A DNA stretch of 64,000 nucleotides. Source: Streptomyces sp. CBMA152. Lineage in GTDB: Bacteria; Actinomycetota; Actinomycetes; Streptomycetales; Streptomycetaceae. Location: contig NZ_MECJ01000033.1 in NCBI RefSeq assembly GCF_014596475.1, positions 124,001 through 188,000 on the forward strand, given 5' to 3'. A program made the position numbers and the translations under genes. The notes beneath the pieces were generated by a model. That model saw only the letters and a program-made list of their open reading frames with translations, searched no databases and had not been told where the DNA came from. Each line of letters begins with the position of its first letter. The first letter of the stretch is position 1. Shown one piece after another: positions 33,898 through 42,119 of this stretch.

Positions 33898-34640
33898 TAC
33901 AGGCCCGACTCCGACGTACGGACCAGGATGCGGCTGCAGTTCTCGCACCGCAGCACGGTGTCCGGGGCCGCCGCGCGGACCTCGGCGACCTCGGTGATGT
34001 TGAGCTCCAGGCGGCAGCCCTCGCAGCGGCGCTGGTAGAGCCGGGCCGCGCCGACGCCGCCCTGCTTCTCGCGCAGCTTGTCGTAGAGCTTCAGCAGATC
34101 GGCCGGGATCACCTCGGCGACGACCGCGCGCTCCTTGGCCACGTCGGCGGCCTCGGCGTCGAGCTGCTTGGTCGCGGCGTCGCGGCGGGCGATCGCGTCG
34201 TCGGTCTTCGTCTGGACGGAGGAGACCCGCTCGGTCAGCTCGGCGACCCGCTCCTGCGCGGACTCACGGCGCTCCATGACCTCCAGGACCACGTCCTCCA
34301 GGTCGGCCTGGCGCTTGGCCAGCGAGGCGATCTCGCGCTGGAGGGACTCCAGGTCCTTGGGGGACGAGACGGCGCCCGAGTCCAGGCGCTGCTGGTCGCG
34401 GGCGGCGCGCTGGCGCACCTGGTCGACGTCCTGCTCGGCCTTGGTCTGCTCGCGGGAGGTGTCGCTCTCCTCCGTCTGCGCGGCGACCAGCAGGTCGCGC
34501 AGCTGCGTGAGGTCCTTGTTCAGCGAGTCGATCTCGGCGTGCTCGGGCAGCGACTTCCGCTTGTGCGCGAGCTGCGACAGGCGTACGTCGAGGGCCTGTA
34601 CGTCGAGGAGGCGGATCTGGTCGGCGGGCGCGGCGTTCAG
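33897..34640 (-). CDS. C4-type zinc-ribbon coiled-coil protein, apparent CTG start
   Basis: A 247-residue protein: a long charged coiled coil (about 15-175) followed by a zinc ribbon with CEGCRLEL and CENCSRIL. The family is linked to Nif3 and is thought to bind nucleic acid or act as a chaperone; function is not settled. The only sensible start is CTG at 34640, overlapping the Nif3 stop (CTGA), with GGAG at 34651-34648 and ideal 7-nt spacing. No ATG, GTG or TTG occurs in frame before the coiled coil is well under way. Confidence 0.88.
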   Translation of the reverse strand: MNAAPADQIRLLDVQALDVRLSQLAHKRKSLPEHAEIDSLNKDLTQLRDLLVAAQTEESDTSREQTKAEQDVDQVRQRAARDQQRLDSGAVSSPKDLESLQREIASLAKRQADLEDVVLEVMERRESAQERVAELTERVSSVQTKTDDAIARRDAATKQLDAEAADVAKERAVVAEVIPADLLKLYDKLREKQGGVGAARLYQRRCEGCRLELNITEVAEVRAAAPDTVLRCENCSRILVRTSESGL

Positions 34641-35473
34641 TTGGGGGCTCCAGAAGAGTGGTGGGATGACCAGGGGTCGGTGACCGTCTTCGAGACGTGG
34701 ACCCGCAGGTCCCAGCCATGGCGGTCGGAAATCTCGTCGAGCTGGGCGGCCGCCTGCTCGCACCAGGGCCACTCGGTGGCCCAGTGGGCGGCGTCGACCA
34801 GGCCCAGGGAAGTGTGCTGGGTCGCCTCCGACACCGGGTGGTGGCGCAGGTCGGCCGTGAGGAAGACGTCGGCTCCCGACGCCCGTACGGCGTCGAAGAG
34901 GCTGTCGCCCGAGCCGCCGCTGACCACGACCGTCTTGACCTGGGCCTCGACGTCGCCCGCGACCCGGACGCCCTGCGCGGTGGCGGGCAGGTGGGCGGCG
35001 GCGTGCGCGGCGAACTCGCCGAGCGTCATCGGGTGGTCGAGCTCGCAGATCCGGCCGAGGCCCCGGCGGCCCGAGGGGTCGGACGCGTCCGGCACGAGCG
35101 GACCCACGACCCGGAGGTCCAGGGCGCCCGCGAGGGCGTCGGAGACGCCCGGGTCGGCGGTGTCGGCGTTGGTGTGGGCGACGTGCAGGGCGATGTCGTT
35201 CTTGATCAGGGTGTGCACGACCCGGCCCTTGAAGTGGCCGGCCGCGACGGTCGTCGTCCCGCGCAGATAGAGCGGGTGGTGGGTGACGACCAGGTCGGCG
35301 CCGAGCTTCACGGCCTCGTCCACGATCTCCTGTACGGGGTCGACGGCGAACAGCACGCGCCGGATCTCCGTGTCGGGGTCGCCGCAGACGGTACCGACCG
35401 CGTCCCATCCCTCGGCCCGCTCTGGCGGCCAGAGAGCGTCGAGCGCGGCGATGACTTCAGACAGACGGGGCAC
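34637..35473 (-). CDS. Nif3-like dinuclear metal centre hexameric protein
   Basis: A 278-residue NIF3/YbgI family protein. Metal ligands are in VVTHHPLYLRG, HTNADTADPG, and late HHPVSEATQ, LVDAAHWATEW. Members form hexameric toroids with a di-metal site; they have been tied to GTP cyclohydrolase-like and DNA-repair roles, none proven. Starts with GTG at 35473, with no clear Shine-Dalgarno. First gene of the operon with the zinc-ribbon protein and RNase H/phosphatase. Confidence 0.92.
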   Translation of the reverse strand: MPRLSEVIAALDALWPPERAEGWDAVGTVCGDPDTEIRRVLFAVDPVQEIVDEAVKLGADLVVTHHPLYLRGTTTVAAGHFKGRVVHTLIKNDIALHVAHTNADTADPGVSDALAGALDLRVVGPLVPDASDPSGRRGLGRICELDHPMTLGEFAAHAAAHLPATAQGVRVAGDVEAQVKTVVVSGGSGDSLFDAVRASGADVFLTADLRHHPVSEATQHTSLGLVDAAHWATEWPWCEQAAAQLDEISDRHGWDLRVHVSKTVTDPWSSHHSSGAPN

Positions 35474-35680
35474 GGGGACAGGTTACCCGCGCTGCGCCCC
35501 CCGCCCACCATGGCTCCGGGGATGGTTCCGGGCCGCCGCTTGCCCAGGTGGCCGCGCGGGTCGCCCGGAGCGGGGCCCCGAGGACGCCTCCCGTACCGGC
35601 CTCCCCTTGCACACCCGCCGCCCGCCTCACAGCGAAATCGCCCGACGGCCATCCTTTGGTGTGAAGCCAGTGGTCTCGTG

Positions 35681-35710
35681 TTGTTCGGCTGGAAGTGCGA
35701 AAACTAGCTT
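35681..35710 (+). promoter_or_regulatory. Probable promoter for hypothetical gene 35735
   Basis: TTGTTC (35681-35686) and TAGCTT (35705-35710) with an 18-bp spacer, 25 bp before the ATG, in an AT-richer dip. The rest of the 261-bp gap after nif3 shows nothing recognisable. Confidence 0.5.
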
Positions 35711-35734
35711 CATGGGCCGGAGGTGAGCCATCTC

Positions 35735-36844
35735 ATGACTGCCTTGGCCATCGAGACCGCGGCCGGCGACGGCGCGGTCCGGCACTCGGAGTTCACGATC
35801 ACCGCGGACGGCTCGTACGCGGCCCGTCTGGTAAGGGGCGAGGGGGCCGGGGACCGCTGGTTCCCGGAGCGGTGGACACTGGACGGCCCCGAGCCGTACG
35901 CGGTGCCGCTGCCCGGCAACCAGCCGGAGGAGCCCGACGCCTCGCTGCTGCCGATGGCGGACGGGCGGGTCCTCATCCACCGCCGCGTCGCCGACCGCGA
36001 CGCCTTCGCCCTGCTCTACCCCACCGGCCCCGGCACCGGCGAGCTCGCCCTCGGCGCGGTCACCCCCGACACGCCCGAGCAGCATCTCAGGCTGCTGCCG
36101 CCGTCCCCGGGCGGCAGCTGCGCGTACGCGCTCGCGGTCGGCCCGGACAGCACCGCGCTGTGGCTGGTGGCGGGCGGCTCCTTCGGCCCGGAGCGGGTGG
36201 CCGTCGTGAAGGGCCGCTGCTCGGGCGGCGTCTGGCTGGACCGTACGGGGCGGCTGCTCGCCCTCGACCGGGAGCTGGACGGGCGGACCAAGACGGTCGC
36301 GGTGGACCTGGAACGCGGCGGCGAGGTGACCCCGCTGCTCCAGATCACCGAGGAGAGCGAGGACCGGCTGCTGCTCGCCGACCCGGACACCGGGCTGCTG
36401 CTGCTCCGCTCCGACGCCCCGGGCCACCACCGGCTCGGCTGGGGCGTGCTGGGGTCCACCCTGCCGGTGCGCTTCCCGGAGTGCCTGCGGCTGCCGGACG
36501 CGGCGGTCACGCCGTTCGCCGTGCAGCCCGGGCAGGTCCTGATGCCGGAGAGCTGTGCGGTGGCGCTGCGGATCGACGCGGCGGCCGGTACGTGGCTCGG
36601 CGTGTGGCGCCCGGCGGGGCGTCGGCTGCACCAACTGGCCGCGCCCGAGGGGTGGTTGGCGGGATCGGGTCTGTGGACCCGGGACGGGGTGCTGCGGCTG
36701 CCGTGCTCGACCGAGGCGGCGCGCTGCTCGGTCGCCCGGGTCCCGGCGCCGCCGGACGTCCCGCGCCCCGCCACCGCACCACCGAAGCCGCAGGCCCCCC
36801 GACCCGTACCCCTGGCGCAGTCACCCCTGACCCGCCGCTCCTAG
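35735..36844 (+). CDS. Conserved hypothetical protein, repeat-rich, unknown function
   Basis: A 369-residue soluble protein that I do not recognise. It has repeating short beta-strand/turn units (for example DGRVLIHRRVADRDAFALLYPTG, WLDRTGRLLALDREL, LLLADPDTGLLLLRSD), suggesting a beta-propeller-like fold, and a proline-rich C-terminus (PKPQAPRPVPLAQ). No signal peptide. ATG at 35735 has GGAGG at 35718-35722; an earlier in-frame GTG at 35723 touches the Shine-Dalgarno and is unlikely. Confidence 0.75.
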   Translation: MTALAIETAAGDGAVRHSEFTITADGSYAARLVRGEGAGDRWFPERWTLDGPEPYAVPLPGNQPEEPDASLLPMADGRVLIHRRVADRDAFALLYPTGPGTGELALGAVTPDTPEQHLRLLPPSPGGSCAYALAVGPDSTALWLVAGGSFGPERVAVVKGRCSGGVWLDRTGRLLALDRELDGRTKTVAVDLERGGEVTPLLQITEESEDRLLLADPDTGLLLLRSDAPGHHRLGWGVLGSTLPVRFPECLRLPDAAVTPFAVQPGQVLMPESCAVALRIDAAAGTWLGVWRPAGRRLHQLAAPEGWLAGSGLWTRDGVLRLPCSTEAARCSVARVPAPPDVPRPATAPPKPQAPRPVPLAQSPLTRRS

Positions 36845-36847
36845 CCC

Positions 36848-36879
36848 TTGATCAATCGCCGGGACCGCCTGGTTAAAAT
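36848..36879 (+). promoter_or_regulatory. Probable promoter of small peptide gene
   Basis: TTGATC (36848-36853) and TAAAAT (36874-36879) are 20 bp apart (18 bp if GTTAAA is the -10). GGTTAAAATC is the only AT-rich run nearby. TSS would fall about 40 nt before the ATG. Confidence 0.5.
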
Positions 36880-36925
36880 CCACGGCGAACGCAATAGGCG
36901 ATCTACAACGGGGTGACAGCACCAC

Positions 36926-37087
36926 ATGTCCGAGACACTGACCGCCGCGGCGGCCGCTGACGCTATGACGGACGATGACGGGCACGGCAAGCACCGCGGC
37001 GGCGCGGCCTCCACCGAGGAGTCGACCACCGAGGCACACGGCCGCCACCGGCGGATGAACGTCGACGGCAGCCGCGACCTCGGCTGA
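36926..37087 (+). CDS. Small His/Asp-rich peptide, 53 residues
   Basis: A complete small ORF: Ala-rich start (MSETLTAAAAADAM), then TDDDGHGKHRGG and EAHGRHRRMN, with five His and several Asp/Glu, no Cys and no hydrophobic segment. It has its own promoter-like sequence, a GGGGTGA about 12 nt upstream of the ATG, and a perfect terminator 15 bp after the stop, so it forms an independent unit. I do not recognise the family. His/Asp density suggests metal binding, which is only inference; a short regulatory RNA is an alternative. Confidence 0.65.
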   Translation: MSETLTAAAAADAMTDDDGHGKHRGGAASTEESTTEAHGRHRRMNVDGSRDLG

Positions 37088-37101
37088 CGAAGGCAAGCGA
37101 C

Positions 37102-37139
37102 AAAGGGCCCGGGGTGCACCACACCCCGGGCCCTTTTGG
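37102..37139. terminator. Perfect intrinsic terminator, bidirectional
   Basis: A 15-bp perfect stem (37102-37116 with 37122-37136), 5-nt loop CACCA, ending CCCTTTT on the plus strand and with an AAA/TTT flank for the minus strand. It separates the small peptide gene from the convergent SDR gene and should serve both. Confidence 0.92.
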
Positions 37140-37140
37140 C

Positions 37141-38082
37141 TCAACCGCGTTTCAGCCCCAGCACCTCCGCCGCCGCGAACGTCTCGTTCTCCGGGCGCTC
37201 CGCGTAGTACGGGGAGATCAGCTCGTCCAGTTCGGCGTACGAGAAGGTCTCCTTGGCCGCGTCGAACTTGGCGGCCACCTTCGGGCGTTCCACGATCGCG
37301 ACCATGCCGCCGTGCACGACCATCAGCTGGCCGTTGACGCGGGCGGCCGCCGGGGACGCCAGATAGCCGACGAGCGGCGCGACGTGCTCGGGCGCCAGCG
37401 GGTCGAGCTGCCCCTCGCCCGGCTCCTCGAAGCCCGCGAAGACGTCCTCGGTCATCCGGGTCCGGGCCCGGGGGCAGATCGCGTTGGCGGTGACCCCGTA
37501 CTTGGCGAGCGCGAGGGCCGTGGAGGTGGTGAGCCCCACGATGCCGCCCTTCGCGGCCGCGTAGTTGGGCTGTCCGGCCGACCCGGCGAGGAACGCCTCC
37601 GACGAGGTGTTGACGATCCGGCCGTACACCGGCCCGCCCGCCGCCTTGGAGCGCTCGCGCCAGTGCGCGGCCGCGAAGTGGGTGGTGTTGAAGTGGCCCT
37701 TGAGGTGGACGTGGATGACCGAGTCCCACTCGGACTCGCTCATCGAGAAGATCATCCGGTCCCGCAGGATGCCCGCGTTGTTGACCAGGATGTCCAGCTT
37801 GCCGAAGGTGGAGATCGCCAACTCGACCAGTTCGCGCGCCTGTTGGTGGTCGGCCACGTCTCCCGTGTGGGCGACGGCCGAGCCGCCCGCCGCGCGGATC
37901 TCGGCGGCGACTTCCTCGGCGGGGCCGGCCGACGCCTCGCCGGAGCCGTCCCGGCCCGGCTGCCCGAAGTCGTTGACGACCACGGACGCGCCGAGCCGGG
38001 CGAGTTCAAGGGCCTCGGCCCGGCCCAGACCCCGCCCGGCGCCGGTGACGATCGCGCCGAGCCCTTCAAGTGGCAGTGCCAT
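37141..38082 (-). CDS. Hsd4A-like SDR, (3R)-hydroxyacyl-CoA dehydrogenase type
   Basis: A 313-residue short-chain dehydrogenase like the N-terminal domain of peroxisomal multifunctional enzyme 2 and mycobacterial Hsd4A. Motifs: VTGAGRGLGRAEALELARLGASVVVNDFG (cut here in two: cofactor Gly-rich loop and the following strand), NNAGILRDRM, catalytic NTSSEAFLAG and YAAAK. With the MaoC hydratase of the same operon it could carry two steps of beta-oxidation on a steroid-side-chain or branched acyl-CoA. Third gene after maoC and the alcohol dehydrogenase (gap 31 bp); a KstR-type operator precedes the operon. Confidence 0.88.
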   Translation of the reverse strand: MALPLEGLGAIVTGAGRGLGRAEALELARLGASVVVNDFGQPGRDGSGEASAGPAEEVAAEIRAAGGSAVAHTGDVADHQQARELVELAISTFGKLDILVNNAGILRDRMIFSMSESEWDSVIHVHLKGHFNTTHFAAAHWRERSKAAGGPVYGRIVNTSSEAFLAGSAGQPNYAAAKGGIVGLTTSTALALAKYGVTANAICPRARTRMTEDVFAGFEEPGEGQLDPLAPEHVAPLVGYLASPAAARVNGQLMVVHGGMVAIVERPKVAAKFDAAKETFSYAELDELISPYYAERPENETFAAAEVLGLKRG

Positions 38083-38113
38083 CGATCGACCGCGTCCTTT
38101 CGGATGGGAGGGA

Positions 38114-39190
38114 TCAGAGGGTGATGCACGTACGCAGGGCCTCGCCCGTACGCATCTGGTCGAGCGCGTCGTTGATCGCGGCGAGCGGCACCCGGTGGGT
38201 GATCAGGCGCTCCAGGTCGATCCGGCCCGCCCGCCACAGCGCGATGGCCCGCTCGTAGGAGCGCAGTACGTCGCCGCCGCCGTACATCGACGGCAGGATC
38301 CGCTTCTCGTCGAAGAACAGCTCGAACATGTTGAGCTGGAGGAAGTCGTCCATGGCGCCCGCGCCGACCACGCACAGGGTGCCGCCGCGCCGGGTCGCGT
38401 CGTAGGCGGTGCGGGCGGTGGCGGACTTGCCGACGACCTCGAAGACGTAGTCGAAGCCCTCGCCGGAGGTGATCCGGGCCTTGGCGTCGTCGAGTTCGCT
38501 GGGCGACAGAGCCTCGGTGGCACCGAACGCGAGGGCCGCCTCGCGCCGGGACGCCACCGGGTCGACGGCGACGATCTGCGCCGCGCCCTGCACCTTCGCC
38601 CCCTGGATCGCCGAGATCCCGACCCCGCCGCAGCCGATGACCGCGACCGACGAACCGGCTTCCACCTTCGCGGTGTTGATCGCCGCGCCGAGCCCGGTGG
38701 TCACCCCGCACCCGATGAGCGCGGCGATCTCGTACGGGACGTCCTCGGGGATCGGGACCGCGCACCCGGCGTCGACCACGACCTCCTCGGTGAACGTCCC
38801 CGTACCCGCGAAGCCGAACACGTCGCCGCCGGGGCGCTTGAAGTTGGGGGTGCCCGCGTTCATCAGCGAGGCGAGGCAGAGCTGGGTCTGGCCGCGTTTG
38901 CAGGACGGGCAGCTGCCGCACGCAGGCAGCCACGACACCAGCACCCGGTCGCCGACGGCGAGCCCGGTGACGCCGTCGCCGACGTCGAGGATGTCGCCCG
39001 ACCCCTCGTGCCCGGGCACGAACGGCGCGGGCTGCGGCAGCACGCCGTTCATCGCCGAGATGTCGGAGTGGCACAGGCCGGTGGCCCGGATACGGATCCT
39101 CACCTTGCCCGGGCCGAAACCCACGGCCTCGACGTCGTCGAGCACATCGAGTTTGTCCTGGCCGATCTCGTGCAGTACGGCTGCGCGCAT
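38114..39190 (-). CDS. Zn-dependent alcohol dehydrogenase (MDR, class III-like)
   Basis: A 358-residue medium-chain dehydrogenase. Catalytic zinc ligands are Cys in GLCHSDISAM, His-Glu in GHEGSGDI and Cys in GCGVTTGLGAA; the structural zinc lobe has CGSCPSCKRGQTQLC. The Rossmann motif is VAVIGCGGVGISAIQGAK. It oxidises an alcohol with NAD+ and is placed between MaoC hydratase and Hsd4A-like SDR, 42 and 31 bp away, so it probably acts on the same kind of intermediate (for instance a side-chain alcohol). Confidence 0.92.
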   Translation of the reverse strand: MRAAVLHEIGQDKLDVLDDVEAVGFGPGKVRIRIRATGLCHSDISAMNGVLPQPAPFVPGHEGSGDILDVGDGVTGLAVGDRVLVSWLPACGSCPSCKRGQTQLCLASLMNAGTPNFKRPGGDVFGFAGTGTFTEEVVVDAGCAVPIPEDVPYEIAALIGCGVTTGLGAAINTAKVEAGSSVAVIGCGGVGISAIQGAKVQGAAQIVAVDPVASRREAALAFGATEALSPSELDDAKARITSGEGFDYVFEVVGKSATARTAYDATRRGGTLCVVGAGAMDDFLQLNMFELFFDEKRILPSMYGGGDVLRSYERAIALWRAGRIDLERLITHRVPLAAINDALDQMRTGEALRTCITL

Positions 39191-39232
39191 GGTGCGGCTC
39201 CCCTCTGATGACTGACCCGTACGTGAGGCGAT

Positions 39233-40087
39233 TCAGACGTGTTCGACGACCGTGTCGGAGAGCACGGGCGCGTCGTCCCGCTCGACGGCCGTCACCGACA
39301 CCTGGATCCGGCCCGGTCCCTGCCACATCCGTACGCGCAGGGTCTCGCCGGGGAAGACGACCCCGGTGAACCGGGTGGTGTACGAGCGGACGCGGCCCAC
39401 CTCGCCGTCGAGCAGCGTGTCGACGACGGCCTTCAGCGTCATGCCGTAGGTGCACAGCCCGTGCAGGATCGGCCGGTCGAACCCGGCGAGCTTGGCGAAG
39501 TCGGGGTCGGCGTGGAGCGGGTTCCAGTCGCCGGAGAGCCGGTAGAGCAGCGCCTGGTCCTCGCGGACGGCCCGCTCGACGATCCGGTCGGGCGCGCGCT
39601 CGGGCTGCTCGACGCGTACGGAGGGGCCCCGGTCGCCGCCGAAACCGCCCTCGCCGCGTACGAAGATCTGGGCATCGCTGGTCCACAACGGCCCGTCCGT
39701 ATCGGCCACTTCGGTACGCAGCACCAGGATCGCGGCCTTGCCCTTGTCGTACACGGCGGCCACTTTGGACGTGGAGACGGCCCGACCGCGTACCGGAATC
39801 GGCCGGTGCAGCGTGATGCCCTGGCCGCCGTGCAGGACGGCCGCGAGGTCGACGTCGATACCGGGCGCCGAGAGCCCGCCGACCACGCCCATCCCGGCAC
39901 CCGCGACGGTGGCGAAGGAGGGCAGCACATGCAGCCGGGACTCCAACGTGTAGCGCAGCTCGTCGGGATCGGTGGCCGGGCTGCCCGCCCCCAAACCCAG
40001 GTGATAGAGCTGAACATCCTTGTGATCCCAGGCGATCTCGGTGGACCGGGGCTCGGCGGCGAGCGCCTGCGCTGCGTCGATGGGCAT
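39233..40087 (-). CDS. MaoC-family (R)-enoyl-CoA hydratase (hydratase 2 / Hsd4B-like)
   Basis: A 284-residue double hot-dog protein. The C-terminal half has the hydratase-2 motif LSGDWNPLHADPDFAKLAGF followed by ILHGLCTYG, carrying the catalytic Asp/His pair. Length and architecture match mycobacterial Hsd4B and the C-terminal part of MFE-2. It hydrates trans-2-enoyl-CoA to (3R)-hydroxyacyl-CoA, the substrate of an Hsd4A-type SDR encoded two genes downstream. First gene of the operon; a 16-bp perfect KstR-like palindrome lies 94 bp upstream. Confidence 0.92.
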   Translation of the reverse strand: MPIDAAQALAAEPRSTEIAWDHKDVQLYHLGLGAGSPATDPDELRYTLESRLHVLPSFATVAGAGMGVVGGLSAPGIDVDLAAVLHGGQGITLHRPIPVRGRAVSTSKVAAVYDKGKAAILVLRTEVADTDGPLWTSDAQIFVRGEGGFGGDRGPSVRVEQPERAPDRIVERAVREDQALLYRLSGDWNPLHADPDFAKLAGFDRPILHGLCTYGMTLKAVVDTLLDGEVGRVRSYTTRFTGVVFPGETLRVRMWQGPGRIQVSVTAVERDDAPVLSDTVVEHV

Positions 40088-40180
40088 ACCGGGCTGCTCC
40101 TTGGAGGTGGGAAGACCTCGGCGCGACCGTCCGCACCGTCGGCCGCACCGAGGCCGTGCGGGACCGGCCCCCGGCCGGTT

Positions 40181-40196
40181 CTAGAACGCGTTCTAG
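40181..40196. promoter_or_regulatory. KstR-type operator upstream of MaoC operon
   Basis: CTAGAACGCGTTCTAG is a perfect 16-bp palindrome whose inner 14 bp (40182-40195) fit TNNAACNNGTTNNA, the motif described for mycobacterial KstR. A KstR-like gene is at 60109. The site lies 94 bp upstream of the MaoC ATG. Confidence 0.82.
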
Positions 40197-40246
40197 GGCT
40201 CGATGGCTCCCATGTATAACGCAGCACTCCGGGATTGGGAACCCCA

Positions 40247-40261
40247 CTGACGCTCCGTCAG
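40247..40261. promoter_or_regulatory. Second palindrome CTGACG-N3-CGTCAG (site 1)
   Basis: CTGACG-CTC-CGTCAG, continued by ATTCC. The same 6+3+6 arrangement occurs at 54356-54370, where CGTCAGATTCC is identical, and with one mismatch at 51246-51260. Likely binding site of one shared regulator, not identified here. Confidence 0.65.
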
Positions 40262-40280
40262 ATTCCAGATGCCTGCACCT

Positions 40281-40326
40281 ACAGGGGCGCGGGGAACTGC
40301 GCGACAAGCCCCCACCGGCCCGCAGC
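40281..40326 (-). repeat. Dispersed intergenic repeat, copy h (reverse)
   Basis: Single reverse-oriented copy (AGGGGCGCGGGGAACTGCG, then ACAAGCCCCCACCGGCCCGCAG) between the divergent MaoC operon and ABC transporter genes. No A element. Confidence 0.9.
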
Positions 40327-40338
40327 AAACAACGCACC

Positions 40339-40352
40339 GGGACATTTGTCCC
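40339..40352. promoter_or_regulatory. Palindrome GGGACATTTGTCCC upstream of ABC operon
   Basis: A perfect 14-bp palindrome, 60 bp upstream of the ABC ATPase start. The downstream operon encodes a two-component pair, so this may be the response-regulator or another dimeric regulator site. Assignment is inference. Confidence 0.45.
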
Positions 40353-40411
40353 ACGGAACCCCGTACAACAACATCTGCCGGGCCGCACGGCCGCTCCGTA
40401 CCGTCGAAGAC

Positions 40412-41350
40412 ATGACGCAGACATCACACCGAGCGGTCGGCTTCACCGCCGTGGCGAAGGCATTCGGCCCCGTGCGGGCCGTCGACGGCATAGACCTCGA
40501 CATCCGAAGGGGCGAAACCGTCGCCCTGCTCGGCCGCAACGGCGCCGGCAAGTCGACCACGATCGGCCTGCTCCTCGGGCTCGACGAGCCCGACGCGGGC
40601 GAGGTCCGGCTCTTCGGCCGCACCCCCGAGGAGGCCGTACGCGCGGGCCTGGTGGGCGCGATGCTCCAGGAGGGCCAGCCCATCCCCCGCGTCACCGTCA
40701 GAGAGCTCGTCACGTTCGTCGCCTCGACCTACCCCGAGCCGATGCCCGTCGACGAGGCGCTCGCGCTCGCGGGGCTCACCGAGTTCGCGGACCGCCGGGT
40801 CGACCGGCTCTCCGGCGGCCAGGCCCAGCGCGTCCGCTTCGCGGTGGCGCTCGCCGGGTCGCCCGCCCTGCTGGTCCTGGACGAGCCGACCGCCGCGCTG
40901 GACGTGGAGGCGCGCCGCGCGTTCTGGGAGTCGATGCGGGCGTACGCGGCCCGGGGCAACACCGTGCTGTTCTCCACCCACTACCTGGAGGAGGCGGACG
41001 ACAACGCCGACCGGATCGTGGTCATCGACCAGGGCCAGATCGTCGCCGACGGCCCCGGCGAGCGGATCAAGCGGGCGGCGGGCGGCAGCCTCGTCTCGTT
41101 CGACCTGGCGGGCGGGTCCGGCGCGCATCTGCCGACGCTGCCCGGCGTGGTCAGCGTGGAGGTGCGCGGCGACCGCGCCCTGCTGCGTACGGACGACTCG
41201 GACGCCACGGTCGTGGAGCTGGCGCGTCTGGGCGCGATACGCAACCTCGAAGTGGCCCCGGCGAGCCTGGAGGACGCGTTCCTCTCGCTGACCTCGGAGT
41301 TCGACTCGGACTCGCTGCGCCGCCTGCCGCCCCTCCTGTTCCGCGTCTGA
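40412..41350 (+). CDS. ABC transporter ATP-binding protein of two-component operon
   Basis: A 312-residue ATPase. Walker A LLGRNGAGKSTT, signature LSGGQAQRVRFA, Walker B LLVLDEPTAALD and switch His in FSTHYLEEADD are all intact. It pairs with the ABC-2 permease encoded 39 bp downstream. The ATG at 40412 has no Shine-Dalgarno but lies 7 nt after TACCGT (40399-40404), so the message may be leaderless. The order ATPase, permease, kinase, regulator is a classic drug- or lipid-sensing export operon. Confidence 0.92.
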   Translation: MTQTSHRAVGFTAVAKAFGPVRAVDGIDLDIRRGETVALLGRNGAGKSTTIGLLLGLDEPDAGEVRLFGRTPEEAVRAGLVGAMLQEGQPIPRVTVRELVTFVASTYPEPMPVDEALALAGLTEFADRRVDRLSGGQAQRVRFAVALAGSPALLVLDEPTAALDVEARRAFWESMRAYAARGNTVLFSTHYLEEADDNADRIVVIDQGQIVADGPGERIKRAAGGSLVSFDLAGGSGAHLPTLPGVVSVEVRGDRALLRTDDSDATVVELARLGAIRNLEVAPASLEDAFLSLTSEFDSDSLRRLPPLLFRV

Positions 41351-41389
41351 ACCGCTCCGCGCCCGAAAGCCTGAAAGCGAGACCGTCCC

Positions 41390-42115
41390 ATGCTCGACTA
41401 CATCCTGCTCGAAGTGCGGCGGACCTTCCGCGATACCTCGTTCGTCGTCTTCGGCATCGGCATGCCCGTGCTGATGTACCTGCTCTTCACCAACATCGGC
41501 TCGGGGGACGGCGATTCGGCCGACTGGAAGGTCGCGTCGATGGTCGGGATGGCGGCGTACGGCGCGCTCGGCGCGTCCCTGAACGGCGCCGCGGGCGTCG
41601 CCGCCGACAAGCACTTCGGCTGGCTGCGGCAGCTGCGGATCACCCCGATCGCCCCCTCCCGGGTGGTGACCGGCCGGGCGATCAGCGCGTCGGCGACCGT
41701 ACTGCCCGCGATCGCCGCGGTGTTCGCCGCGGGCGCGTTCGTCAACGGCGTACATCTGGCACTGTGGCAGTGGGCGGCGCTCACGCTGCTGCTCTGGATC
41801 GGCGCCCTGCCGTTCACCTTCCTCGGGCTCGGCAACGGCTACCGGCTCACCCCGCAGGCCGTGGGCGTGATCAACCCGGCATGCCTGGTGGGGCTCGCGG
41901 TGATCGGCGGACTGTGGTTCCCGGTCGACGCGTTCCCCGGCTGGCTCGCCTCGATCGCCCGCTACACCCCGACCCACCGGTTCGCCGACCTCGGCTGGGC
42001 CGTCTCGCACGGCTCGGCGCCCGGCGCGGTCACGGTCACGGTGCTGGTCGGCTGGCTGCTGGCGTTCGGCTCGTACGCCGTGTTCTCCTACCGACGGTCC
42101 GCAAGGACGGTATGA
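41390..42115 (+). CDS. ABC-2 type permease
   Basis: A 241-residue membrane protein with six predicted helices; the first contains FVVFGIGMPVLMYLLF and the last VLVGWLLAFGSYAVFSY. RQLRITPIAPSRVVTGR between helices 2 and 3 is the ABC-2 loop motif, and PTHRFADLGWAV precedes the last helix. It completes the exporter with the ATPase upstream; four bases separate it from the kinase gene. Confidence 0.92.
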   Translation: MLDYILLEVRRTFRDTSFVVFGIGMPVLMYLLFTNIGSGDGDSADWKVASMVGMAAYGALGASLNGAAGVAADKHFGWLRQLRITPIAPSRVVTGRAISASATVLPAIAAVFAAGAFVNGVHLALWQWAALTLLLWIGALPFTFLGLGNGYRLTPQAVGVINPACLVGLAVIGGLWFPVDAFPGWLASIARYTPTHRFADLGWAVSHGSAPGAVTVTVLVGWLLAFGSYAVFSYRRSARTV

Positions 42116-42119
42116 GCCA

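Noticed and set aside
36926..37087. Small peptide considered as a lanthipeptide or other RiPP precursor
   Set aside because: It has no Cys, few Ser/Thr in the C-terminal part, and no modification enzyme adjacent.
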